From Bacillota bacterium (GTDB lineage Bacteria > Bacillota > Bacilli > Alicyclobacillales > SLC66), in assembly GCA_021799325.1 (NCBI GenBank), contig JAJZAS010000108.1:1-5943 (forward strand): 5,943 nt of DNA. The letters run 5' to 3'. The notes below the pieces were generated by a model that saw nothing but the letters and a program-made list of their open reading frames with translations, was not told where the DNA came from and made no database searches. Positions 1 to 4,931 of the stretch are shown here, one piece after another. Made by a program: the position numbers and the translations under genes. Within the stretch, counting starts at the first letter, position 1, and every line of letters begins with the position of its first letter.

Positions 1-1949
1 TCTGATTCGATGACCAATTCGTTATCCTCAGGACTGGCGTATAGTGCGATAAGTTGGCTGTTCGCGTGTATCTCCTGCGTGACGGCCTCGGCATTATCTA
101 CCCAGCACGGTGCATGAATGCCATAGTGCTCCTGGAGCGTGTCAATGATGTCTAGCCCCACAAGAATCTGCATGCCGTGGTTGAGTCCTTTGTTGTACGG
201 GACCCCGTTGTAAAGCGCTTCGCATGTCTCTTTTATGCCTTCATTGATCTGGCGATCAAACAACTTAAATCGGGTGTGTTTGAATTTGGCGTTAATTTTC
301 GATTCCAAAAGATTTACCTTGGTGATGATAAATTGATCAGTTAGATAGAGTTGCGATTCAAGTTCTTCAAACTCAACAGCTAACTTCTTTTGTTGTTCGG
401 ATAGTTCTGCGATACGGTCATCAAGCATTTGGATCTGAGCAAAAGCAGCGTGTTGACGTTCGATCAATTGGAGTTCATTGCGAAGATCAAGAATATCTAG
501 TTTCATGCGTTCTGACACTGAATAGGTAGAATGCTGAATTTCACTGATCAGTTGATGCACCTGCTCTAGTTCCACATGCTTGGCGATGTAGGCCGGATCT
601 ATCGTCACGTCCTTCATCTGCGCTTGCAGGGCTTCGAGTTTGGCGCGTTCCTGTTGTTCGATTTCGCGCTGGCGACTCAACTGTTCCGTTAACTCATCGT
701 GTTGCTTTTGATCGGTATCGAGTTGGGATTTCAACTCAGCAATTTTGTTTTTCGCCGTTGCTGCTCGCGTTTGAATATTCTCCAAATCCTTCGACTTTTT
801 GCGATTAAACTCCGCCGCTGCCTTGTCGTGCGCGGCTTGGATCTGATCGGAAGGTAACGCCTGTCCGCATGCCGGGCAGTTGTCGTCGTGGGCGTACACA
901 AATTGTTGTTCGTCCACTTCCACCCATTTGTCACGTAACTCGTTCAGCGTCTTTTCTGCGTTATCGATCCAGTCTGGATAATTATTTAACCCAACCTCAG
1001 CAACACGTATATCCCGCTCAATCTGCTGGACTTTCATGGTTGCTTGCATGACTGCTTTGTTTTGCTCAACAATCGCCTGTGAAGTGGACTCATTCAGTCG
1101 ATTTTTGATATCCAGCAACTCGCCTTCAATCTCACGCGCCCGTTTCTTCTGTTCGGCAACTTCCCCACCAGTTAAAAGTCGATTGAGTTCGGTTTCTTTC
1201 TGCTGGACGGCATTTCGCAATTCGATAATCTGAGTCTGAAGGTGAACTGCATCACCTTCCATCTTCGGTTTTGCCCGCTCGGCCTCGTCGATCCGCACCG
1301 GGATGCGTTCAAGTTCATCATTGATTTCCTTTCGCTGTGTCAAGATGACTTTTCGATGATCTTCCAATTTGCGTTTGCCAAGAATCGATGGCAATTTTTC
1401 TAACTTAGTATTCGATGTGATTACCTCCGCGTCCGATATGTCACCCGCAACTTCTAGCAAAATTTTGCGTTGGTCTTGCCAACTAAGTACCTCATTGAAG
1501 TAAGCAGGATTTGTTAGCAGTTTGAAAACGTCCTCTTCAACGATCTGTGCTACGCGCGCCTTGTATTCACTCTGCTTAACGGGAACCCCGTCAATAAAGT
1601 AGTCAGTGGTATGGCCGGAAAATTCTTTTTCAGGACTGTTGCGCTTCTTTGTCCATTTTTCCGAGTAAACTTTCTTAAGCGTGATCGGCATCCCATCAAC
1701 ACGTAAGACGCCTTCCACCGAATGATTAAGATAATGCTCCGGTTCACTGTTGACATCGAGCGATTTAATTGCAAAGTCCTTGCGATTCAAACTGTCTTTA
1801 TCAAAAAGCAGCCAGAAAAATGCACTGAACAATCTTGTTTTCCCGGCTTCATTCGGCCCATAGATAAAATTCTTTATTCCGAACTGGATGAACACATCTT
1901 GTGCACCCTGGTAATGCATCAAGTGCAAACTTTCTAATGTGATGTCCAA
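1..1949 (-). CDS. Rad50/SbcC-like phage AAA ATPase with zinc hook (C-terminus cut by window edge)
   Basis: A long open frame of 649 codons runs off the left edge. The N-terminus has the ABC/SMC-type ATPase pattern: a Walker A motif GPNEAGKT at residues 31-38, followed by a stretch ending WLLFDKD. Long, charged, Gln/Glu/Lys-rich coiled-coil arms (roughly 175-350 and 365-540) flank a hairpin with CPACGQ at 358-363, the zinc-hook signature (CxxC) of Rad50/SbcC. The C-terminal half-domain carries a signature-like LNHGMQILVGLDII from residue 589 and a Walker-B-like CWVDNAEAV, with D618 and E621. Only a short tail seems missing. Such ATPases act in DNA-end processing and recombination; phage versions often sit near RecT/RecE-type or single-strand binding genes, which would be to the left. 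The start is TTG at 1949, supported by GGTGAGG (1955-1961) five bases away; the next in-frame start is Met11, which has no such site. It is the last visible gene of the leftward operon. The family call is firm; the exact partner nuclease is unknown. Confidence 0.9.
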   Translation of the reverse strand, partial: MDITLESLHLMHYQGAQDVFIQFGIKNFIYGPNEAGKTRLFSAFFWLLFDKDSLNRKDFAIKSLDVNSEPEHYLNHSVEGVLRVDGMPITLKKVYSEKWTKKRNSPEKEFSGHTTDYFIDGVPVKQSEYKARVAQIVEEDVFKLLTNPAYFNEVLSWQDQRKILLEVAGDISDAEVITSNTKLEKLPSILGKRKLEDHRKVILTQRKEINDELERIPVRIDEAERAKPKMEGDAVHLQTQIIELRNAVQQKETELNRLLTGGEVAEQKKRAREIEGELLDIKNRLNESTSQAIVEQNKAVMQATMKVQQIERDIRVAEVGLNNYPDWIDNAEKTLNELRDKWVEVDEQQFVYAHDDNCPACGQALPSDQIQAAHDKAAAEFNRKKSKDLENIQTRAATAKNKIAELKSQLDTDQKQHDELTEQLSRQREIEQQERAKLEALQAQMKDVTIDPAYIAKHVELEQVHQLISEIQHSTYSVSERMKLDILDLRNELQLIERQHAAFAQIQMLDDRIAELSEQQKKLAVEFEELESQLYLTDQFIITKVNLLESKINAKFKHTRFKLFDRQINEGIKETCEALYNGVPYNKGLNHGMQILVGLDIIDTLQEHYGIHAPCWVDNAEAVTQEIHANSQLIALYASPEDNELVIES

Positions 1950-1977
1950 CTTTTCCTCACCCCTCAATCGTGGTACT

Positions 1978-1989
1978 ACTACATGTAGT
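1978..1989. repeat. 12-base perfect palindrome upstream of the ATPase gene
   Basis: ACTACATGTAGT reads the same on both strands and lies in the 61-base gap between the 112-residue gene (stop at 2011) and the ATPase start at 1949. It is not followed by a T-run, so it is not a typical terminator. It could be a protein-binding site or simply chance. It does not resemble the ATCCG operators further right. Confidence 0.4.
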
Positions 1990-2010
1990 GTGTATTTGCT
2001 CTGCGCCTCA

Positions 2011-2349
2011 TCAGTTCGCGGCTGATGTGGCGTTTTTGTTTTCAGATAAAATCTGCAAAATTTCTTCTGCCTCTTCCTTAGCCCGGATTGCAAATTCCTT
2101 TGCATCTTTTTCCGCTAATCTAGCTGCTCTTTGATTGATTTCCTTTGTCATGGAGGAAAGTGCAAAATACGCATAATCACTCATGTTTGCATCAGTTGGA
2201 GTTTGTTCGCCCTCATCATCAAATGTGCTAAAGTTCAAGATGATTTTTGAAGGCTCATCTTTAACCCGAGAAATAGTTACCTTTATCCAGTCATTATCAA
2301 AGAATGCGGCAATGTCCCTTGCTGCTTTGTAAGCATCGATGTAACTCAA
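2011..2349 (-). CDS. Unrecognised phage early protein, 112 aa
   Basis: No family recognised. The N-terminal 75 residues look like a small mixed alpha/beta domain with alternating hydrophobics (DWIKVTISRV, IILNFSTFDDEG). Residues about 75-107 are a strongly charged Ala/Glu/Lys helix, probably coiled coil. The protein is acidic, with no signal peptide, membrane segment or cysteines. The start is TTG at 2349, chosen because GAGGAGG at 2359-2365 lies nine bases upstream and no better in-frame start exists. Its ribosome site touches the stop codon of the preceding small membrane-like frame, and it precedes the Rad50-like ATPase by 61 bases. Position suggests a role in phage DNA metabolism or support of the ATPase, but this is inferred only from the neighbourhood. 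Confidence 0.8.
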   Translation of the reverse strand: MSYIDAYKAARDIAAFFDNDWIKVTISRVKDEPSKIILNFSTFDDEGEQTPTDANMSDYAYFALSSMTKEINQRAARLAEKDAKEFAIRAKEEAEEILQILSENKNATSAAN

Positions 2350-2364
2350 TGTTTCTAACCTCCT

Positions 2365-2493
2365 CTATAGGCTTGATCCATAAATCATTCCGATGTACCA
2401 AGCGCCGATCAATGCGGCGAATAGCAATACCACCACTGTGCTGTCAATGATGTCCTCGTGGTGCTTGTCCCAAAGCTTTGTCCAGCGCCGCAT
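2365..2493 (-). CDS. Possible tiny single-pass membrane protein (start uncertain)
   Basis: The C-terminal 30 residues read as a convincing membrane segment after an acidic/His lead: HHEDIIDST, then VVVLLFAALIGAWYIGMIYG, ending SSL. The frame stops with TAG at 2365-2367, where the ribosome site of the next gene begins, and it fills what would otherwise be a 94-base gap. The start is unresolved. ATG 2493 (42 residues, used here) overlaps the four-cysteine gene by 50 bases but lacks a clear ribosome site. ATG 2607 (80 residues) has GGAAGGAG about 11 bases upstream but would overlap the four-cysteine gene by 164 bases, and its N-terminal half looks like a shadow frame. A GTG just before the membrane segment is also possible. 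Whether it is made at all is uncertain. No function assigned. Confidence 0.45.
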   Translation of the reverse strand: MRRWTKLWDKHHEDIIDSTVVVLLFAALIGAWYIGMIYGSSL

Positions 2494-2644
2494 CCAGTAC
2501 GCGCTCGAAGTCTTTCGCCAAGTGGCACTCTGGACATGGCCATGCGGTGCATTCCTTGCATCTTTCGCGATGCTTTCTTGCGGCTGTGGCAAGTTCACGG
2601 TAATCATTCCTGCTCAAACTCCTTCCTTCAATCGCTTTGATCAC
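2444..2644 (-). CDS. Small four-cysteine (zinc-finger-like) protein, 66 aa
   Basis: No named family recognised. The centre has a compact C-x2-C-x4-C-x2-C cluster: C29, C32, C37 and C40 (CKEC, then CPEC), preceded by His/Arg-rich residues and followed by a predicted helix (DFERVLDAALDKAL). The spacing suits a small zinc ribbon/knuckle; an iron-sulfur site is less likely but cannot be excluded. The start is GTG at 2644, which overlaps the stop of the preceding gene in GTGA. GGAGG lies about 11 bases upstream, inside the end of that gene. The strong cysteine pattern and the tight coupling are why this frame is preferred over the frame that overlaps it from 2607. A nucleic-acid-binding or protein-adaptor role is a guess from the motif alone. 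Confidence 0.7.
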   Translation of the reverse strand: MIKAIEGRSLSRNDYRELATAARKHRERCKECTAWPCPECHLAKDFERVLDAALDKALGQAPRGHH

Positions 2645-2829
2645 GCTTCCATCAACCTCCTTATTGCGGCCTCAATGACTTCCTCCACGGTGTGGCTGAA
2701 TGGCGCGTGTGATTTGATTTCAAATGCAATGCTTGTCCCTGTAGTCACTGCCACATGGGCAGCGGCTAAGCTGGTGAGTTGTTTCTTTTTCTTGCGTCTT
2801 CTCCCACCGTGCCGGATGTGGCCGCTCAT
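2641..2829 (-). CDS. Small basic unrecognised protein, 62 aa
   Basis: The N-terminus is extremely basic (HIRHGGRRRKKKK, residues 4-16). A small, Ala/Thr-rich hydrophobic stretch follows (SLAAAHVAVTTGTSIAFEI), then a C-terminal acidic/amphipathic helix (VEEVIEAAIRRLMEA). No family recognised. The basic patch could contact nucleic acid. It starts at ATG 2829, overlapping the antirepressor stop in ATGA, with GGTGAG just upstream. Its own stop overlaps the next gene in GTGA, so it is embedded in a chain of coupled cistrons. Confidence 0.65.
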   Translation of the reverse strand: MSGHIRHGGRRRKKKKQLTSLAAAHVAVTTGTSIAFEIKSHAPFSHTVEEVIEAAIRRLMEA

Positions 2830-3626
2830 TGGCTCACCGACAACCCTTCGACTCTTTTGAACAGCTTCACGAAGTAGACTTGTCCCTTCCCAGTCACTTT
2901 GGGAGTCCTGCTGAGTGTGACGTGACCATCCGAGTGGACGATTGGTGTTTCTTTGATTTGAAACAACCCCAGTTCCATTGCGCGTTGCGTTGGGCTGTTG
3001 TAGTCGGCGCTTTTCTGTTTGATGAGGAACCCGCGTTCGCGCAATTCCTCAAATAGACGTTTGGCGCCGATGTCAATACCGTTTTGTTTCGGCACTTTCG
3101 CTAGATCGCGGATCAAGATCGTGTCGTGGCTTGTCGTAACCGCATCGGCAAAGAGGACTTTGGGCGCTTGCTCTTGGAGTTGGAATTGATATTCAGATGC
3201 GCGTTGTTCAGCCTCGATGCGCTTTTTGGATTCTTCAATTCGACCAAGTTCCGATTCTCGCGCCATTTCGATGAGTTCAAGACGAGTCAGTTCGCGAGGA
3301 GTGCCATATGAGCCGGTTTTGCGAATCGACGGAATCACCTCGTGTGTGATCCATCGTTTGAATGCTTTAGCTTCGGGTTTGTTACTCCTGATGACCAACG
3401 AATACAAACCGCTTTCGCTCACAACTGCCATGTCTTGATCTCCGCTAGGGGTATAAACTTTGCTTATACCCTTCTCGTCATCGTCTAATCCCTTGACCGC
3501 CATCGCCGGATTGCTGTGTTCGAGTACGTCGCACACATCCTTCGCCACAAACCACGGTTCACCGCTGATGACGACGGTGCGAATCGGTTGCTTGCCTTGG
3601 TAAACGAATTGGATCAATTCGTTCAT
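2826..3626 (-). CDS. Phage antirepressor: BRO-N domain plus KilAC (ANT) domain, 266 aa
   Basis: Residues about 5-107 form a BRO-N/Bro-family domain, seen in GEPWFVAKDVCDVLEHSN and in the segment ESGLYSLVIRSNKPEAKAFKRW...EVIPSIRKTGSY at 71-107. A charged helical linker with QRASEYQFQLQEQAPKV spans about 115-157. Residues about 158-260 match the KilAC/ANT C-terminal domain (ILIRDLAKV, IGAKRLFEELRERGFL, and the ending VYFVKLFK). Proteins of this two-domain type bind DNA or phage repressors and are known as antirepressors or regulators in temperate phages. Here it lies in the operon controlled by the repressor-regulated promoter, so it probably helps antagonise repression. The start is ATG 3626, not the upstream GTG 3644: GGAGGAGAGG (3632-3641) is five bases from the ATG and would lie inside the coding region of the longer form. 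It overlaps its upstream neighbour and its downstream neighbour by four bases each. Confidence 0.9.
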   Translation of the reverse strand: MNELIQFVYQGKQPIRTVVISGEPWFVAKDVCDVLEHSNPAMAVKGLDDDEKGISKVYTPSGDQDMAVVSESGLYSLVIRSNKPEAKAFKRWITHEVIPSIRKTGSYGTPRELTRLELIEMARESELGRIEESKKRIEAEQRASEYQFQLQEQAPKVLFADAVTTSHDTILIRDLAKVPKQNGIDIGAKRLFEELRERGFLIKQKSADYNSPTQRAMELGLFQIKETPIVHSDGHVTLSRTPKVTGKGQVYFVKLFKRVEGLSVSQ

Positions 3627-3790
3627 GACATCCTCTCCTCCCACAAACGATCAGCAATAATTTTTGAAAGCACTCGAAATGTCTCGTCAGGATCCGGATC
3701 AGCTACGTAAACCGTAGTGAACTTACATATTGAAGTGTTTGGGTCGTCAATGATCTCGGTGACGACATCGCCCACTTTAGGCATTTTCAT
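3623..3790 (-). CDS. Small unrecognised protein coupled to the antirepressor, 55 aa
   Basis: A short frame begins MKMPKVGDVVTEIIDDPN and ends KIIADRLWEERMS. It is complete and coding-like: an acidic DPDPDE turn in the middle, a beta-type VGDVVTEII start and a C-terminal amphipathic helix. The start is ATG 3790, with GAAGGGAAGTG directly upstream; a second ATG two codons later is also possible. Its TGA stop overlaps the antirepressor ATG in ATGA, which strongly supports translation, and the antirepressor ribosome site lies within its last codons. It sits 75 bases after the Cro-like gene. No family or function recognised; a role with the antirepressor is suggested only by coupling. Confidence 0.7.
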   Translation of the reverse strand: MKMPKVGDVVTEIIDDPNTSICKFTTVYVADPDPDETFRVLSKIIADRLWEERMS

Positions 3791-3834
3791 CACTTCCCTT
3801 CGATGGGATTCGTTACTTTTCGGTTATCAAGGAG

Positions 3835-3859
3835 CGTATAAAATCCGATTAAATGTCAA
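3835..3859 (-). promoter_or_regulatory. Operator-like half site in a partial copy of the leftward promoter
   Basis: On the minus strand TTGACA (3859-3854) is followed by TTTAATCGGATT and TATACG (3840-3835). The wording parallels the main leftward promoter (TTGACA ... TTTTATCGGATTATGAT) but lacks about six bases, including one operator arm, so the TTGACA-TATACG gap is only 13 bases and unlikely to be an efficient promoter. The AATCCG/CGGATT half site at 3842-3850 may still bind the regulator upstream of the 55-residue gene. Confidence 0.35.
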
Positions 3860-3865
3860 AAATGA

Positions 3866-4111
3866 TCATGCAGAGGTTTTATTATCACGAAATTGTCCGT
3901 GAAAATCGGATTCTTTGCCAAAAAAAACTTGGTCATATTTAACACGATAAAGATTTAACAAATCTACCATCAGATCACGAGGTATGTTCGTGGAATTCCG
4001 TTCATAGTAACTGATGGTTTCTGGATTTTTACCAACCCTTTTGGCAACTTCCTTCACTGTAAATCCTAAATTCACCCGCGCTGCGCGAAGTGTCAAGGGC
4101 ATTTCAGGCAT
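3866..4111 (-). CDS. Cro-like XRE-family helix-turn-helix regulator, 81 aa
   Basis: A one-domain DNA-binding protein of the XRE/HTH_3 family. The helix-turn-helix lies in FTVKEVAKRVGKNPETISYYERN (residues 17-39), with the second helix at about 18-27 and the recognition helix at about 30-39. The trailing NIPRDLMVDLLNLYRVKYDQVFF is the usual remaining helical part, and a short polar tail follows. It has no peptidase or ligand domain. It is the first gene of the leftward operon, transcribed divergently from the S24 repressor, which is the classical place of Cro. It probably binds the intervening operators and represses the repressor promoter. The start is ATG 4111 because AGGTGGTGA is a few bases upstream; a TTG at 4132 would put that site inside the gene. 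The 3' end contains an operator-like AATCCGATT on the minus strand (3904-3912 region). Confidence 0.85.
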   Translation of the reverse strand: MPEMPLTLRAARVNLGFTVKEVAKRVGKNPETISYYERNSTNIPRDLMVDLLNLYRVKYDQVFFGKESDFHGQFRDNKTSA

Positions 4112-4162
4112 ACTTTCACCACCTTTCGCCAAAAATTGTTTTTATTTGTCTATCTGTGGCTA

Positions 4163-4191
4163 ATCATAATCCGATAAAACCGGATTGTCAA
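4163..4191 (-). promoter_or_regulatory. Leftward early promoter (sigma-A type)
   Basis: On the minus strand TTGACA (4191-4186), a spacer of exactly 17 bases and TATGAT (4168-4163) form a near-consensus housekeeping promoter. Transcription should begin at about 4156, giving a leader of about 45 bases to the Cro-like ATG at 4111. It would drive the whole leftward operon. The spacer lies within the inverted repeat at 4168-4186, so a bound repressor would directly block RNA polymerase. Confidence 0.85.
4168..4186. promoter_or_regulatory. Operator: perfect inverted repeat AATCCG-N7-CGGATT
   Basis: The 19-base element AATCCGATAAAACCGGATT has perfect six-base arms. It spans the promoter spacer and overlaps the last base of the -10 box and the first base of the -35 box of the leftward promoter. 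This is where a CI/LexA-like dimer would have to bind to silence the lytic operon. Binding is inferred from position and symmetry, not shown; whether the S24 repressor, the Cro-like protein or both bind cannot be told from sequence. Confidence 0.75.
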
Positions 4192-4208
4192 TAAGCAAAG
4201 TAGAAAAT

Positions 4209-4233
4209 ATCCGTTTATTTTTCAAAAAATCCG
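4209..4233 (+). repeat. Two ATCCG half-operators, 20 bases apart, over the repressor promoter
   Basis: ATCCGTTTAT at 4209 and ATCCGTGTAT at 4229 are in the same orientation and start 20 bases apart. The left arm of the perfect inverted repeat has its ATCCG at 4169, another 40 bases (twice 20) to the left. All three therefore lie on about the same face of the helix. Their second arms are degenerate. They overlap the -35 area and abut the -10 box of the repressor promoter, so they are good candidates for autoregulation or Cro-like repression. Confidence 0.55.
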
Positions 4234-4241
4234 TGTATAAT
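4213..4241 (+). promoter_or_regulatory. Repressor/integrase promoter
   Basis: A perfect -10 box TATAAT lies at 4236-4241. With a 17-base spacer the -35 region is GTTTAT (4213-4218), a poor match, so the promoter may be weak or activator-assisted. The start site would be at about 4248, with a leader of about 29 bases. The two operator half sites overlap it. No terminator is visible between the repressor and the recombinase, so both are probably on this transcript. Confidence 0.65.
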
Positions 4242-4276
4242 GAAAATCAAGTCGAATATGTAGAGAGGTTGTGAAC

Positions 4277-4921
4277 ATGAGAAAAAAATATGGTGAACAA
4301 GACTTAAAAACAATGAATAAACAGGCTGAAAACTTACGCAGAATTTTAGTACAAAAGAAAATTTCCCAAATTGAACTATGCGAAAAAACAGGAATAGCGC
4401 GAAGCGCAATGTCGGATTATGTAAACGCCAAAACAATGATGTCTCCTGGTAAAATCCACATCATCGCTAACGCATTAGGCGTTCGTAAGTCTGATATTGA
4501 CCCCGTGGACGATGGATTGAAGCACGACGAAGGGTTTGTCTCTTTGCCTGTTTACGGCAAGGTTTCTTGCGGAGAAGGAATCAGCATTGTTGGCGACATA
4601 GAAAGCACGGAAGATACACCAACAGCTTGGTTGAACAGTCACCAGCATTTTTATTTAATAGCATATGGAGATAGCATGATCGACGCCCGAATACAAGAAG
4701 GGGATTTATTACTAATTAGAGAGCAAAAGACCATTGAAAATGGAGAAATTGCGGTAGTGGCGATAGATAATGATGCCGTATTGAAAAGAGTTTACTGCAA
4801 AAATAATGTGCTGATTTTGCAATCAGAAAATGCGAAATATGAACCCATCGTACTTCATGATGAAGAAATGAGTAGAGCACAAATATTAGGAAAACTTATT
4901 AGAATCATTATTCGTCTGTAG
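4277..4921 (+). CDS. CI/LexA-like phage repressor: HTH plus S24 self-cleaving peptidase, 214 aa
   Basis: Residues about 15-72 are an XRE/HTH_3 DNA-binding domain (helix-turn-helix in ISQIELCEKTGIARSAMSDY, residues 29-48). Residues about 88-213 are a LexA/UmuD-type S24 domain with catalytic Ser133 in YGDSM and general-base Lys170 in DAVLKRV. The likely cleavage bond is Cys98-Gly99 in GKVSCGEG, as in UmuD and P22 C2, rather than Ala-Gly. The protein should hold the leftward promoter shut in the lysogen and inactivate itself when RecA filaments form after DNA damage. The start is ATG 4277, eight bases after GAGAGG; a GTG at 4271 is too close to that site. It is divergent from the Cro-like gene, and the serine recombinase follows after 10 bases. 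The gene is visibly more AT-rich in its first half than the neighbouring genes, suggesting a different origin for the DNA-binding half. Confidence 0.92.
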   Translation: MRKKYGEQDLKTMNKQAENLRRILVQKKISQIELCEKTGIARSAMSDYVNAKTMMSPGKIHIIANALGVRKSDIDPVDDGLKHDEGFVSLPVYGKVSCGEGISIVGDIESTEDTPTAWLNSHQHFYLIAYGDSMIDARIQEGDLLLIREQKTIENGEIAVVAIDNDAVLKRVYCKNNVLILQSENAKYEPIVLHDEEMSRAQILGKLIRIIIRL

Positions 4922-4925
4922 GTGA
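4920..4925 (+). promoter_or_regulatory. Ribosome binding site overlapping the repressor stop
   Basis: AGGTGA shares bases with the repressor TAG stop and lies six bases before the TTG start of the recombinase. It decides that start, because the frame is closed by TGA at 4923 and has no ATG or GTG before the catalytic serine. It suggests coupled translation of repressor and recombinase. Confidence 0.6.
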
Positions 4926-4931
4926 ATAAAA

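Noticed and set aside
731..1233. Short open frames on both strands inside the ATPase coiled-coil region
   Set aside because: The minus-strand frame from 1949 stays open throughout with conserved ATPase motifs at both ends and the zinc hook in the middle, so these are shadows.
1..1949. A new anti-phage defence system built on the SMC-like ATPase
   Set aside because: The ATPase lies in a leftward phage early operon behind a Cro-like gene and antirepressor and has the phage recombination-type motif set; no nuclease or effector partner is present in the window.
2393..2860. 155-codon open frame on the plus strand
   Set aside because: It lies opposite the coupled small genes and antirepressor end, has no suitable ribosome site, and its protein is a Cys/Trp/Leu-rich shadow-type sequence.
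2826..3644. Longer antirepressor starting at GTG 3644
   Set aside because: The strong GGAGGAGAGG site would then lie inside the gene, whereas it is ideally placed for ATG 3626, which also forms the ATGA overlap with the upstream gene.
3691..3700. Palindrome GATCCGGATC, resembling the ATCCG operator core
   Set aside because: It lies in the coding region of the 55-residue gene and arises from Asp-Pro-Asp-Pro codons; it lacks the AATCCG-N7-CGGATT spacing of the operator.
3885..3902. Inverted repeat TCACG...CGTGA at the 3' end of the Cro-like gene as a terminator
   Set aside because: The stem is only five pairs with an eight-base loop, lies within coding sequence and has no following U-run in the direction of transcription.
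4215..4436. 73-codon Phe-rich open frame on the minus strand
   Set aside because: It is antisense to the AT-rich start of the repressor; the Phe/Leu content is the complement of Lys/Glu/Asn codons. It would also run through the promoter region.
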